64,000 nt of DNA, from assembly GCF_007990545.2 (NCBI RefSeq), contig NZ_AP019829.2, forward strand, positions 1,116,001-1,180,000, given 5' to 3'. Positions 18,506 to 26,912 of the stretch are shown here, one piece after another (the stretch's first letter is position 1; every line of letters starts with the position of its first letter). Position numbers and translations under genes: made by a program. The stretch is from Leptotrichia wadei (GTDB lineage Bacteria > Fusobacteriota > Fusobacteriia > Fusobacteriales > Leptotrichiaceae). The notes beneath the pieces are model-generated. The model saw nothing but the letters and a program-made list of their open reading frames with translations. It made no database searches and had not been told where the DNA came from.

Positions 18506-18997
18506 ATGAAAAAAATAGATAAAAAGAAAATTTTAGGAATCGCCTTATTAACATCATTATCAATATTTGCAGGCACAACAGCAAATAATACTATTAAAAC
18601 AACAACTGCAGCAAGTAACACAGCAAATGACGAATGCAGACCACCACATAGATTGCAAAAAGATTCAAATGGAAATCTTGTAGATGAAAATGGAAATATT
18701 GTAAAAAAACCTGATCCAGCTAGAATTGAAGAATTAAAGACAAAACTAAACAACGGAAAAATTACAAAGGCTGAAGGAGCTGAAATTGCAAAAATGCTAG
18801 ATAAAAGAGGACCTCACAAACCAAATGATAAATGTAAGCCAAAAGATGCCCCAAAAAGATTGACTGATACAGAAATTCAATCACTAACAAATTCATTAAA
18901 CAGCGGAAAAGTTTCAAAAGATGAAGCTGCTAAATTAATAGAGATGTTAAATCATAGATTTAAAGGATCTAAACCTAATGATATGCCTTTAAATTAA
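18506..18997 (+). CDS. Secreted protein with two internal repeats
   Basis: 163 residues with a signal peptide (KKILGIALLTSLSIFAGTTA, about residues 7-26) and an ATG after GGAGGA. After a Thr/Ala/Asn-rich linker and an ECRPPHR motif come two similar units: IEELKTKLNNGKITKAEGAE (residues 75-94) and IQSLTNSLNSGKVSKDEAAK (about 128-147). Each is followed by a short helix and a Pro/Asn/Asp segment (KPNDKC, KPNDMP). The LNxGKxxKxEAA pattern looks like a helix-loop-helix hairpin. I do not recognise the family. Two Cys near the repeats may pair outside the cell. Confidence 0.75.
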   Translation: MKKIDKKKILGIALLTSLSIFAGTTANNTIKTTTAASNTANDECRPPHRLQKDSNGNLVDENGNIVKKPDPARIEELKTKLNNGKITKAEGAEIAKMLDKRGPHKPNDKCKPKDAPKRLTDTEIQSLTNSLNSGKVSKDEAAKLIEMLNHRFKGSKPNDMPLN

Positions 18998-19643
18998 TAA
19001 ATAGACTAATAAAATAGTCATACTAATAATAATGCTAACAAATATATAATCTTTGATATTCACAACTTAAATGACAGATTCTTCTATATTATTATATAAA
19101 CTCTCTCTACTGCTATTTAAGTTAAAAAAAATGGCAATCTTGTAAATTATAAAAAATAAGAACGATAATTTATTAAGACTGTCATTTTCTTTTATTATTA
19201 TAATTATTAATGATTTCTATATTTTTTCTCACTTCTATCCTTCTATCTATCTGCTGCTGTGATCTTTTTATTTATTATATGGAACCATTAACACAACACA
19301 AATTTGTGCATTTAATATTGTAACTTCTTAGGCAGAAAAAATATTATTTTATTAGTTAATGAATTATGTGTTGATAATTAAATATCAAAATGAGGATGTT
19401 AAAGAAAGTAAATAAAAAAAAATATATATATTATATTAATAAATAATCAACGTCCGATAATTTAAATTTATTATTTTATATTTTGTTTAAAAATTTAAAA
19501 TATTGATATTTCTAATAATCTTTTTCATTATTTATACTAAACCCCCATTTTATTATTCTTAAATAATTAAAGTAAATATTCACTTTTTAAACAGGGAATA
19601 GTATTAAACAGTAATCTATCATAAACAAATAAGAAATAGATTT
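18998..19643. other. 646-base AT-rich spacer
   Basis: No reading frame with a start, ribosome site and coding composition was found. It contains a weak GACTA/TAGTC hairpin just after the secreted-protein gene (19004-19019). A nine-base inverted repeat (19064-19072 with 19115-19123) and the second copy of the 14-base repeat are also present. Confidence 0.55.
19450..19463. repeat. 14-bp repeat (other copy at 17479-17492)
   Basis: Identical to 17479-17492 in the same orientation. Confidence 0.6.
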
Positions 19644-19682
19644 TTTCATAAAAAAAGCCGAATAGAAATTCGGCTAATTTTT
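19644..19682 (-). terminator. Intrinsic terminator of the osmoprotectant transporter operon
   Basis: Eight-base perfect stem AGCCGAAT/ATTCGGCT (19656-19663 and 19668-19675) with a four-base loop, flanked by A and T tracts on both sides. It follows the transporter stop codon by about 14 bases on the minus strand. Confidence 0.9.
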
Positions 19683-19695
19683 TTAAATTAATTTT

Positions 19696-21222
19696 CTATT
19701 TTTTAATAATCCCAGCATTTCTCAAATATTCTCTCGCAACATCTTCCGCTTTCTCACCTTTTACAGAAACACGGTAATTCATTGTCGACATTTCTTCGTC
19801 TGAAATTTTGCCACTCAATTTTTCCAAAATCTTTTTCAATTTAGGATATTTTTTCAAAGTTTCCTCACGCATCATTGGAGAACCTTGATATGGTGGGAAT
19901 AAATGCTTATCATCCTTTAAAATAACCATATTATACTGAGCAAGTTCGGGGTCAGTAGAATAAGCGTCAACCAAGTTAATATCGCCACTTTGAACAGCAA
20001 CATAACGAAGTTTTGGCTCAAACTCTTTAATATTCGGAATTTCAAACTGATACAATTTTTTAAGTCCAAGATAACCATCTTCACGGTCATTAAATTCTCT
20101 TGTAAATCCAGCTTTTATCTTATCCTTCACTCTCGCCAAATCAGAAATCGTCTTCAAGTTATTTTCATCGGCAAACTTCTTGCTAACAGCGATTGCATAA
20201 GTATTATTATATTTCATAGGTTTTAACATAACCATTTTAAATTTAGTTTCCATTCCTTTTTGTGCTTGATTAAAAACATCTTCAGCATTGTTATTCACAG
20301 GAGTTTCGTTTAAGAAAGTGAAAACGGCAGTTCCTGAAAATTCAGGATAAATGTCAATATCGCCATTTTTCAAAGCATTGAATACGAATGAAGTTTTTCC
20401 AAGTCCAGGTTTTAACTCAACGCCAAGTTTACTATTTTCTTCAATCAAAATTTTATATATATTTATCAATATTTCTGGCTCTGAACCAAGTTTTCCAGAA
20501 ATTATCAATTTATCTTTTTTTGTATTATTAAAACTGCTAATTGATCCAAAAAGACACGCAAATGTGATTAAAATTAGGAAAACTAATATTTTTTTGATAC
20601 TCAATTTTTCCAATTGCTTAAAGATGAAATCGAATAAAATTGCAAGTAAAGCAGCAGGAATCGCTCCTAACAAAATCAAATAGTTATTATTTCTATCTAG
20701 ACCAAGTAAAATCAACTTTCCAAGCCCTCCGGCTCCAACAAGGGAAGCTAGTGTGGCAGTTCCTATAATCAAAACAGCAGCCGTTCTAACTCCTGTCATT
20801 ATTACAGGCATAGCCAGTGGAAGCTGAACTTTTGTAAGTTGCTGAAATTTATTCATTCCTAAAGCTCTTGAAGTTACCATATACATTGGATCTACGCCAG
20901 TAATACCAGTGTAAGTGTTATGTAAAATTGGAAGCAGAGCATAAAGTATTAAGGCGATTATCGCTGGTTTTCTTCCAATTCCAACGATTGGTATTAAAAG
21001 TGCCAAAATTGCTAAAGACGGTATAGTTTGAATAACGCCGTTAATCGCAATAACAATGTTCGCTAATTTTTTGTGATAGCTCAAGTAAATTCCTAGTGGA
21101 ATGGCGATAATTAGAGCAATTATTAGTGCGATAAAAGAAATTTGAATATGTTCTACAATTCCACTAAAAAGTTCGTCTTTTTTTTCTAAAAAAGTCAAAA
21201 TTAATTTATTCATAAATTTCAC
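19696..21222 (-). CDS. Osmoprotectant (choline/betaine-type) ABC transporter permease fused to substrate-binding domain
   Basis: 508 residues. Residues about 1-215 are an OpuCB-type permease with several transmembrane helices and the EAA-like coupling loop ([22 protein letters not shown]). After another membrane segment, residues about 240-508 form an OpuCC/ProX-type periplasmic binding domain: [32 protein letters not shown], then [14 protein letters not shown]. Such fusions import quaternary-amine compatible solutes. The start codon overlaps the upstream ATPase gene by 17 bases, showing tight translational coupling. The exact ligand cannot be read from sequence. Confidence 0.9.
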   Translation of the reverse strand: MKFMNKLILTFLEKKDELFSGIVEHIQISFIALIIALIIAIPLGIYLSYHKKLANIVIAINGVIQTIPSLAILALLIPIVGIGRKPAIIALILYALLPILHNTYTGITGVDPMYMVTSRALGMNKFQQLTKVQLPLAMPVIMTGVRTAAVLIIGTATLASLVGAGGLGKLILLGLDRNNNYLILLGAIPAALLAILFDFIFKQLEKLSIKKILVFLILITFACLFGSISSFNNTKKDKLIISGKLGSEPEILINIYKILIEENSKLGVELKPGLGKTSFVFNALKNGDIDIYPEFSGTAVFTFLNETPVNNNAEDVFNQAQKGMETKFKMVMLKPMKYNNTYAIAVSKKFADENNLKTISDLARVKDKIKAGFTREFNDREDGYLGLKKLYQFEIPNIKEFEPKLRYVAVQSGDINLVDAYSTDPELAQYNMVILKDDKHLFPPYQGSPMMREETLKKYPKLKKILEKLSGKISDEEMSTMNYRVSVKGEKAEDVAREYLRNAGIIKK

Positions 21223-21952
21223 CTTCTTTCTTTTTGATAGCTATAAATTTTTTCACAAAATCATTTTTAGGATTTGAGATTATTTCGTGTTTTGTTCCAG
21301 CTTGAACTAACTCGCCGTCTTGAATGATACAAATTTTATCCCCCAATAAAAATGCTTCTTCAATGTCGTGAGTTACAAAAACAATTGTTTTGTGAATTTG
21401 TTTCTGAAGTTTTTTCACATCTTCCTGTAAATTCGCACGAGTGATGGGATCTAACGCACTAAACGGCTCATCCATCAAAATAATTTTTGGATCAGCAGCT
21501 AGAGCTCTTGCAATTCCAACTCTTTGTGCTTCTCCACCAGACAATTCCGAAGGATTTCTCTTTCGATATTTTTCAGGCTCAAGTCCAACCATATTTAATA
21601 ACTCGTCAATTCTTGCATCAATTTTTTCTTTCTTCCATTTTTTCAATTCAGGCACAATCGCAATATTTTCTTCAACATTCATATGTGGAAAAAGTGCCAC
21701 TTGCTGCAAAGCATATCCAATATCCCAACGCATTTTGTGAATATTGTAATCTTTTACATTTTTTCCGTTAATTTTCACTTCCCCAGTCGTATTATCCTCC
21801 AACCGATTAATCATTTTCAAAAGTGTAGTTTTCCCACTCCCAGACGGTCCAATAAAAACCGTAATTTCAGACTCATTTATAGTCAAGTTTATATTTTTTA
21901 ATCCAACATTCCCATTTGGATAAGTCATTCCAACATTGATAAATTCTATCAT
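21206..21952 (-). CDS. Osmoprotectant ABC transporter ATP-binding protein
   Basis: 248 residues, one ABC domain. Walker [12 protein letters not shown] (about 33-43), Q-loop in [11 protein letters not shown], signature [15 protein letters not shown] (about 137-151), Walker [13 protein letters not shown], and the H-loop in FVTHDIEEA. It energises the fused permease/binding protein encoded downstream. It lacks the C-terminal CBS pair of OpuCA/OpuAA, so ionic-strength sensing by CBS domains is absent. ATG after GGAGG. It follows a MarR-type regulator gene by 75 bases and may be co-transcribed with it. Confidence 0.92.
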   Translation of the reverse strand: MIEFINVGMTYPNGNVGLKNINLTINESEITVFIGPSGSGKTTLLKMINRLEDNTTGEVKINGKNVKDYNIHKMRWDIGYALQQVALFPHMNVEENIAIVPELKKWKKEKIDARIDELLNMVGLEPEKYRKRNPSELSGGEAQRVGIARALAADPKIILMDEPFSALDPITRANLQEDVKKLQKQIHKTIVFVTHDIEEAFLLGDKICIIQDGELVQAGTKHEIISNPKNDFVKKFIAIKKKEGEIYE

Positions 21953-22027
21953 TCATTTACCTCCAGTTAAATACCAAATAATTTTTTATAAATTTTATAA
22001 ATTTCAAATTTTGTTCAGTATTTTAAA

Positions 22028-22477
22028 TTATTTTTTATTAAATTTTTGTTCAGCTCTCTCAAAATTATGCAAAACTTTTTCTAAAGTCACCTCAAAAGCT
22101 AATCTCTCCTCATTTGAAATTCCTTCAAAAGAGATTTCAGTCATTTTATCAGAAATTTCATCATATTCACTTTTCAAAGATTTTGCATAATCCGTCAAAA
22201 AGATTAAACTTTTCCGTTTATCACTCGGACAAAATTTTCGTATCAATAAATTTTTTTCTTCCATCCGCTCAAGCATCGTTGTAAGCGAACTCATAGCAAG
22301 ACCAGATTTTTTTGACAATTCTCTATTACTAATCCCATCATTTTCCCAAAGTACATGTAAGATTCGACCTTGTTCCCCATTAAACGCCGTTATATTTTTT
22401 TGTGCCAAAAATTTATTCAAAAGTCTAGTATTTACTTGTTTTATTCTGCCTATATAAAATCCAGAGTTTGATTTCAT
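22028..22477 (-). CDS. MarR-family transcriptional regulator
   Basis: 149 residues with the winged-helix layout of MarR: an N-terminal dimerisation helix, the recognition-helix region ISNRELSKKSGLAMSSLTTM (about 56-75), the wing around LIRKFCPSDKRKS (about 83-95) containing the conserved D-x-R, and C-terminal dimerisation helices. ATG after AAAGGAGG. It lies upstream of the osmoprotectant transporter genes on the same strand and is divergent from the oxidoreductase at 22646. Three operator-like palindromes lie between, so it probably represses both itself and the divergent gene. Confidence 0.9.
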   Translation of the reverse strand: MKSNSGFYIGRIKQVNTRLLNKFLAQKNITAFNGEQGRILHVLWENDGISNRELSKKSGLAMSSLTTMLERMEEKNLLIRKFCPSDKRKSLIFLTDYAKSLKSEYDEISDKMTEISFEGISNEERLAFEVTLEKVLHNFERAEQKFNKK

Positions 22478-22500
22478 AGATTTCCTCCTTTACAAAATTA

Positions 22501-22567
22501 TTACTATATGATAATATATTTATATAAAAATATTACTATATCGTAAATTTATGTTACCATATAGTAA
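22501..22567. promoter_or_regulatory. Three MarR-type operator palindromes in the divergent promoter region
   Basis: TTACTATATGATAA (22501-22514), TTACTATATCGTAA (22533-22546) and TTACCATATAGTAA (22554-22567) share TTAC-N6-GTAA or one mismatch from it. Start-to-start spacings are 32 and 21 bases, about three and two helical turns, so bound dimers would face the same side. Binding by the adjacent MarR protein is inferred. Confidence 0.75.
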
Positions 22568-22645
22568 TAAAAAAGTCAAATATTTTTTATAAAAATGATA
22601 AAATGTTTTAAAAATAAAAAAACAAAAGGAAGGAAGTTAAAATTT

Positions 22646-23710
22646 ATGGAAAGAAAATTTATGAAGGCAATGGTGCTTGAAAAACCGTGTACTGCTGAAG
22701 AAATGAAAATAAAAAATGTGCCAATTCCAGAAGTGAAAGAGAACTGGATTCTTGTGAAAATAAGGGCATTTGGAATAAATAGAGCGGAAATTTTTACTCG
22801 TCAAGGAGATTCGCCATCAGTAAAACTTCCAAGAGTAATTGGGATTGAGTGTGTCGGCATTGTGGAAGAGCCGTCTAACAGCGATTTTAAAAAAGGCGAC
22901 AAAGTTTTTTCGATGATGAATGGCATGGGAAGAGAATTTGACGGAAGTTATGCAGAATATATTTTGATTCCCAAAAATCAAGTTTATAGATTGCCTGATG
23001 AAAAAGATTTTTTCAAAAATATCGAATTAAAAAGTAAAGAATTGTTAAAAGAAAGATTTTCAAAAAATTTGGAAATCACAGAAGAAAATATTTTCTGGTC
23101 AGAAATTGCAGCATATCCAGAACTTTATTATACGGCGTATGGCTCACTTTTTAAAAGTTTGAAATTAAAGGAAGGAGAAACACTTTTAGTTCGAGGTGGA
23201 ACAGGTTCGGTGGCATTAGCAGCTATTCAGTTGGCAAAAGCTATCAATGTAAGAGTTATCGCTACGAGCAGAAGTGCATCTAAAAAGCAGTTTTTGAAGG
23301 AAAAAGGCGCAGATGAAGTGATTGTTGGGAATGAAAATTTTGATGAAAATTTGAAAAAATTATTCCCAGATGGCGTTGATAAAGTTTTAGAATTAATTGG
23401 AAGACCAACTTTGAAATCGTCGCTAAAATCAGTAAAGCAAGGTGGAATCGTCTGTATGACAGGATGTCTTGGAGGCTGGATAATTGAAGATTTTGAGCCG
23501 TTGGTTGATATTATTTCAGAGTCGTATTTAACTTCATTTGACAGCACAAATGTCAATAAAGATACAGTTAATGAAATGTTTGATTTTCTTGAAAAACATA
23601 ATATTAAACCATGCATTTCAAAAATATTTACATTAGATGAGATTTCTTTGGCACACAAATATTTAGAATCCAATAATGCTAACGGAAAAGTCATTATCAT
23701 AGTAAGGTAG
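22646..23710 (+). CDS. Zinc-type alcohol dehydrogenase / quinone-reductase-like oxidoreductase (MDR family)
   Basis: 354 residues from the ATG at 22646, favoured because GGAAGGAAG lies upstream and the product then starts MERKFMKAMVLEKP; an in-frame ATG at 22595 lacks a site. The GroES-like N-terminal domain contains GINRAEIFTRQGDSP and GIECVGIVEEP. The Rossmann domain has LLVRGGTGSVALAAIQLAKA, binding NAD(P)H. No structural zinc Cys cluster is seen, which favours the quinone-oxidoreductase-like branch. It is probably induced when the divergent MarR regulator releases its operators, fitting a role against reactive electrophiles; substrate unknown. Confidence 0.85.
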   Translation: MERKFMKAMVLEKPCTAEEMKIKNVPIPEVKENWILVKIRAFGINRAEIFTRQGDSPSVKLPRVIGIECVGIVEEPSNSDFKKGDKVFSMMNGMGREFDGSYAEYILIPKNQVYRLPDEKDFFKNIELKSKELLKERFSKNLEITEENIFWSEIAAYPELYYTAYGSLFKSLKLKEGETLLVRGGTGSVALAAIQLAKAINVRVIATSRSASKKQFLKEKGADEVIVGNENFDENLKKLFPDGVDKVLELIGRPTLKSSLKSVKQGGIVCMTGCLGGWIIEDFEPLVDIISESYLTSFDSTNVNKDTVNEMFDFLEKHNIKPCISKIFTLDEISLAHKYLESNNANGKVIIIVR

Positions 23711-23756
23711 ATACTAATTTTTTTAATCTCTATATTAATATTTATTATAAATATAT

Positions 23757-23789
23757 GAAAACCTATTCATTTGACAAATAGGTTTTTTT
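23757..23789 (+). terminator. Intrinsic terminator after the oxidoreductase gene
   Basis: Nine-base stem AAACCTATT/AATAGGTTT (23758-23766 with 23776-23784), nine-base loop, then a T run. Confidence 0.85.
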
Positions 23790-23814
23790 AATATATAATA
23801 AATTATATTTTGCG

Positions 23815-23832
23815 AATGATTTGCAATTCATT
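23815..23832. promoter_or_regulatory. Zur/Fur-box-like imperfect palindrome
   Basis: AATGATTTGCAATTCATT differs from a perfect palindrome at one symmetric position. It lies about 40 bases upstream of the Fur-family regulator start, where an autoregulatory site for the zinc cluster would be expected. A perfect 18-base AT-rich palindrome centred on an ACGT core follows at about 23838-23855. Confidence 0.45.
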
Positions 23833-23870
23833 GAAATAAAAAACGTTTTTTATTATTAGGAGATGTTATT

Positions 23871-24227
23871 ATGAAATTAACTAAGAAAAGGCAACAAATA
23901 CTTAATCTTGTAAAGTCTTCAGACACTCCAGTAAATGCCAAGTTTTTAAAATCAAAAGTAGATTTTGACTTATCAACGGTTTATCGAGCTTTGGAATTTT
24001 TAGAGAAAAATAATTATATTTTTTCATTCGACTTTGAAAATGAAAAATATTACTTTAAGGAAGAAAATGCCAATTTTTTTATTTGTGATTCTTGTAAGCA
24101 TATTGAAACTATGCCTGAATTTTCAAATGAAGAAACAGAAAAGGAAAAAAGCGAATTAAAAAAACGAGGCTTTTCACTATTGTCACATCTTTCGATTTTT
24201 AAAGGAAAATGCAACGATTGTGATTAA
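23871..24227 (+). CDS. Fur-family regulator, probably Zur
   Basis: 118 residues. The winged helix (TKKRQQILNLVKSSDTPVNA, then LSTVYRALEFLEKNNYI) is followed by the C-terminal metal/dimer domain with CDSCKH and CNDC, which form the structural Cys4 zinc site. The family's internal His-rich regulatory ligands are reduced, and the length is short for Fur. It starts the cluster znuA-znuC-znuB, 38 bases before the znuA start, so zinc-responsive repression of uptake (Zur) is the best reading. Manganese or iron remain possible. RBS AGGAG. Confidence 0.82.
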   Translation: MKLTKKRQQILNLVKSSDTPVNAKFLKSKVDFDLSTVYRALEFLEKNNYIFSFDFENEKYYFKEENANFFICDSCKHIETMPEFSNEETEKEKSELKKRGFSLLSHLSIFKGKCNDCD

Positions 24228-24265
24228 AATTTATGATTTACAAAATACATATAGGAGGAATTAAA

Positions 24266-25177
24266 ATGAAAAAATTATTATCATTACTTTTATTATCAGC
24301 TCTGTTTATTTTTTCTTGCGGAAATAAATCAGAAACTAAAAAAGAGCAAGGAACTACTACAGGAACAAGGGAAAAAATTGTAACAAGCGTACCGCCTTTA
24401 AGATGGCTTACTCAAAAAATTGCAGGAGATGATTTTGAGGTTATTTCAATTGTGCAGCCAAATATGAATCATGAACTATTTGAGCCAAAACCTTCAGATT
24501 TGAAAATTTTGGAAAATTCAAAAGTATTTTTCACTTACAATATGTTAGGATTTGAAGAAACAATTTCTGACAGCTTAAACGATAAAAATAAAATTGTTAA
24601 TGTTTTGGATGGTGTTGATAAAAATTTATTTATCAAAGGAGATCATGATCACGACCACGAACACGGTAAAAAGGAAGAACATGAACATCATGAGCATGAG
24701 GGAATTGATCCGCATGTATGGTTCTCGCTTGATATGATGCCAAAAATTGCTGAAAATATAAAAAATGAATTGTCAAAACTTTACCCAGACAAAAAAGAAA
24801 CTTTTGAAAAAAATTACAATGCTTTTATCACCGAACTTAATCAAGTAAAAACAGAACTTTCACAAAAAATGGCTTCAAAAACTAAAAAATCATTTATGAT
24901 TTATCACCCTGCATTAAACTATTTCCTAAAAAATTATGCCATTGAAGAAATTTCAATCGAACAGGAAGGAAAAGAACCATCAGCACAGCAAATAAAAGAA
25001 ATTATCGATGAAGCAAAAGAACACAACGTAACTACAATCCTAGTTCAGCCTCAATTTCCTAAACAAAGTGCTGAAGCCATTTCAAAAGAAATTCCTAACT
25101 CAAAAGTCGCTGAATTTAACGTTGACAAGGAAAATGTCTTTGAAAATCTAAAACAGTTTGTAGATTATTTAAATTAA
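24266..25177 (+). CDS. znuA: Zinc ABC transporter substrate-binding lipoprotein ZnuA
   Basis: 303 residues from the ATG at 24266, which follows AGGAGG; the product begins with a lipoprotein signal (MKKLLSLLLLSALFIFSCG, Cys19). Cluster A-1 metal-binding proteins bind Zn or Mn in the cleft. The hallmark zinc-type His/Asp-rich loop is at about residues 130-150 (GDHDHDHEHG, then EHEHHEHEG), followed by the GIDPHVWFS metal ligand and IYHPALNYF. It feeds ZnuB/ZnuC encoded downstream. The membrane anchor is expected although the cell envelope is diderm. Confidence 0.92.
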   Translation: MKKLLSLLLLSALFIFSCGNKSETKKEQGTTTGTREKIVTSVPPLRWLTQKIAGDDFEVISIVQPNMNHELFEPKPSDLKILENSKVFFTYNMLGFEETISDSLNDKNKIVNVLDGVDKNLFIKGDHDHDHEHGKKEEHEHHEHEGIDPHVWFSLDMMPKIAENIKNELSKLYPDKKETFEKNYNAFITELNQVKTELSQKMASKTKKSFMIYHPALNYFLKNYAIEEISIEQEGKEPSAQQIKEIIDEAKEHNVTTILVQPQFPKQSAEAISKEIPNSKVAEFNVDKENVFENLKQFVDYLN

Positions 25178-25228
25178 AAATTTTTATTCAAAAAAAGAAC
25201 GAGAAGAAAACGAAAGGATAAAAATTTG

Positions 25229-25927
25229 ATGACTAACGGACAGAATAAAAAACTTGTGAGTGTAAAAAATCTTAACTTTAAATACAGCAATGACTATATT
25301 TTGAACGATATAAATTTAGATATTTTTAAAGGAAAAAATGTTGCAATTTTGGGAAGAAATGGTGGCGGAAAATCAACTTTAGTAAAAGTTATGCTTGGAT
25401 TTTTGAGAAAAAATTCTGGCAGTATTGAATTTTTTACAAGTGAAAACAAAATTGGGTATTTGCCACAAATAAGGGAGTTTGACACTTCCTTTCCCATTAA
25501 CATTTTTGACTTGGTAATATCGGGATTGACTAATAAAAATAATCTTTTCAGAAGATTTAACAATGAAGAAAAAAAACGTGCTGAAATACTCTTGAAGGAA
25601 TTTGATATTTTTCATTTAAAAAATAAATTAATAAACGAAGTTTCTGGTGGACAGCTTCAAAGGGCATTAATTGCACGTGCCTTAATTTCTTCGCCAGAAC
25701 TTATTTTTCTTGATGAGCCAGAATCATTTCTGGATAAGGAATTTGAATTTAAACTTTTTGAAAAAATAAAGGAACTGTCAGATTCGACAATCGTCGTAAT
25801 TTCTCACGAACTTGAAAAAATCTACGATTACATTGATTCAATTTTTGTCGTGGAAGGCAGTATTCGAGTTTATGAGAAAAAGGAAGATTACGTGTGCAGC
25901 AATCCTTATTTACATTCACACAAATAA
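25229..25927 (+). CDS. znuC: Zinc ABC transporter ATP-binding protein ZnuC
   Basis: 232 residues from the ATG at 25229 (a TTG one codon earlier is the alternative). Walker A GRNGGGKSTLV (about 38-48), signature VSGGQLQRALIARAL (about 137-151), Walker B LIFLDEPESFLD and the His-loop VVISHELEKI are all present. It powers zinc import through ZnuB, encoded 42 bases downstream. Confidence 0.92.
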   Translation: MTNGQNKKLVSVKNLNFKYSNDYILNDINLDIFKGKNVAILGRNGGGKSTLVKVMLGFLRKNSGSIEFFTSENKIGYLPQIREFDTSFPINIFDLVISGLTNKNNLFRRFNNEEKKRAEILLKEFDIFHLKNKLINEVSGGQLQRALIARALISSPELIFLDEPESFLDKEFEFKLFEKIKELSDSTIVVISHELEKIYDYIDSIFVVEGSIRVYEKKEDYVCSNPYLHSHK

Positions 25928-25969
25928 ATTTTACAAAATTAAAGATAAATTATTAAAGATTGGGGAATT

Positions 25970-26812
25970 ATGGAATTTATAAAAATTTTTGAATACGCCT
26001 TTATGAGAAATGCCCTTATTGTAGGGCTTCTTTCTAGTATATGCTGTGGAATAATAGGAACTTATATTGTAAATAAAAAAATGGTATTTATTTCATCAAG
26101 TATCAGCCATGCCTCTTACGGTGGTATCGGAATAGGAATTTACCTAATTTATTTCTTTAACTTGCCAATAAAAGATCCATTATTTTTTGGATTAATTTTT
26201 TCAATATTGTCAGGTGTGCTGATTTTAGTTTTAAAAGACACTCTTCACGTTGACGGTGATTTGGGAATAGGTATCGTTATGTCAATGGGAATGGCTATCG
26301 GAATTATTTTTGCCTTCTTGACGCCAGGCTATCAATCCGATATGTCAACTTATTTATTTGGAAATATCCTTTTATCCAACACCCTGAACATAATTTTACT
26401 GCTAATACTGGACATAATCACAATCACATTTTTCATCATCTTCTACAAAAGCATCGTCTACACCAGCTTTGATGAAAACTTCTACAAAATACACAGCGTC
26501 CCAGTAACCTTCATAAACTACTTTATGATAATCCTAATATCCTCCGTCATAATAATAAACATAAAGACAATAGGAATCATCTTAATAATCTCAATCCTGA
26601 CAATCCCGCAGGCAATCGCAGCCTCGCTCGCAAGAAAATACTCAGCAATCATAATTCTATCCATAATTTTCTCATTTATAGGAATACTGTCAGGACTATA
26701 TTTTTCCTACACGCTGAATATTCCGTCAGGCCCTTCTATTATTGTACTGCTTACGATCTTGTTGGCGTTAGTTAAGGTTGGGGGATTTGTGAAGGGGAAA
26801 TTTTTGAATTAA
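25970..26812 (+). CDS. znuB: Zinc ABC transporter permease ZnuB
   Basis: 280 residues of ABC-3 type with about eight to nine transmembrane helices. Conserved features include SSSISHASYGGIGIGIYL (about 43-60) and the coupling loop around TIGIILIISILTIPQAIAAS (about 201-220). Last gene of the zinc uptake cluster. Start ATG with GGGG upstream. Confidence 0.92.
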   Translation: MEFIKIFEYAFMRNALIVGLLSSICCGIIGTYIVNKKMVFISSSISHASYGGIGIGIYLIYFFNLPIKDPLFFGLIFSILSGVLILVLKDTLHVDGDLGIGIVMSMGMAIGIIFAFLTPGYQSDMSTYLFGNILLSNTLNIILLLILDIITITFFIIFYKSIVYTSFDENFYKIHSVPVTFINYFMIILISSVIIINIKTIGIILIISILTIPQAIAASLARKYSAIIILSIIFSFIGILSGLYFSYTLNIPSGPSIIVLLTILLALVKVGGFVKGKFLN

Positions 26813-26832
26813 TAAATTTTAATAACTATAAA

Positions 26833-26887
26833 ACACCTTCCTTTTAGAGTAATTTTTAAAGTTGCTATTACAATGGAAGGTGTAATT
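26833..26887. terminator. Bidirectional long-stem terminator between znuB and the ATPase remnant
   Basis: Nine-base arms ACACCTTCC (26833-26841) and GGAAGGTGT (26875-26883) enclose a 33-base loop, with A/T tracts on both sides. It suits convergent transcription from znuB and the minus-strand gene at 26913. Confidence 0.65.
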
Positions 26888-26912
26888 TTATTATAAATTT
26901 CTATTTTTATTC

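Noticed and set aside
22595-22645. Upstream ATG for the MDR oxidoreductase
   Set aside because: No ribosome site and a lysine-rich non-homologous extension; the ATG at 22646 has a proper site.
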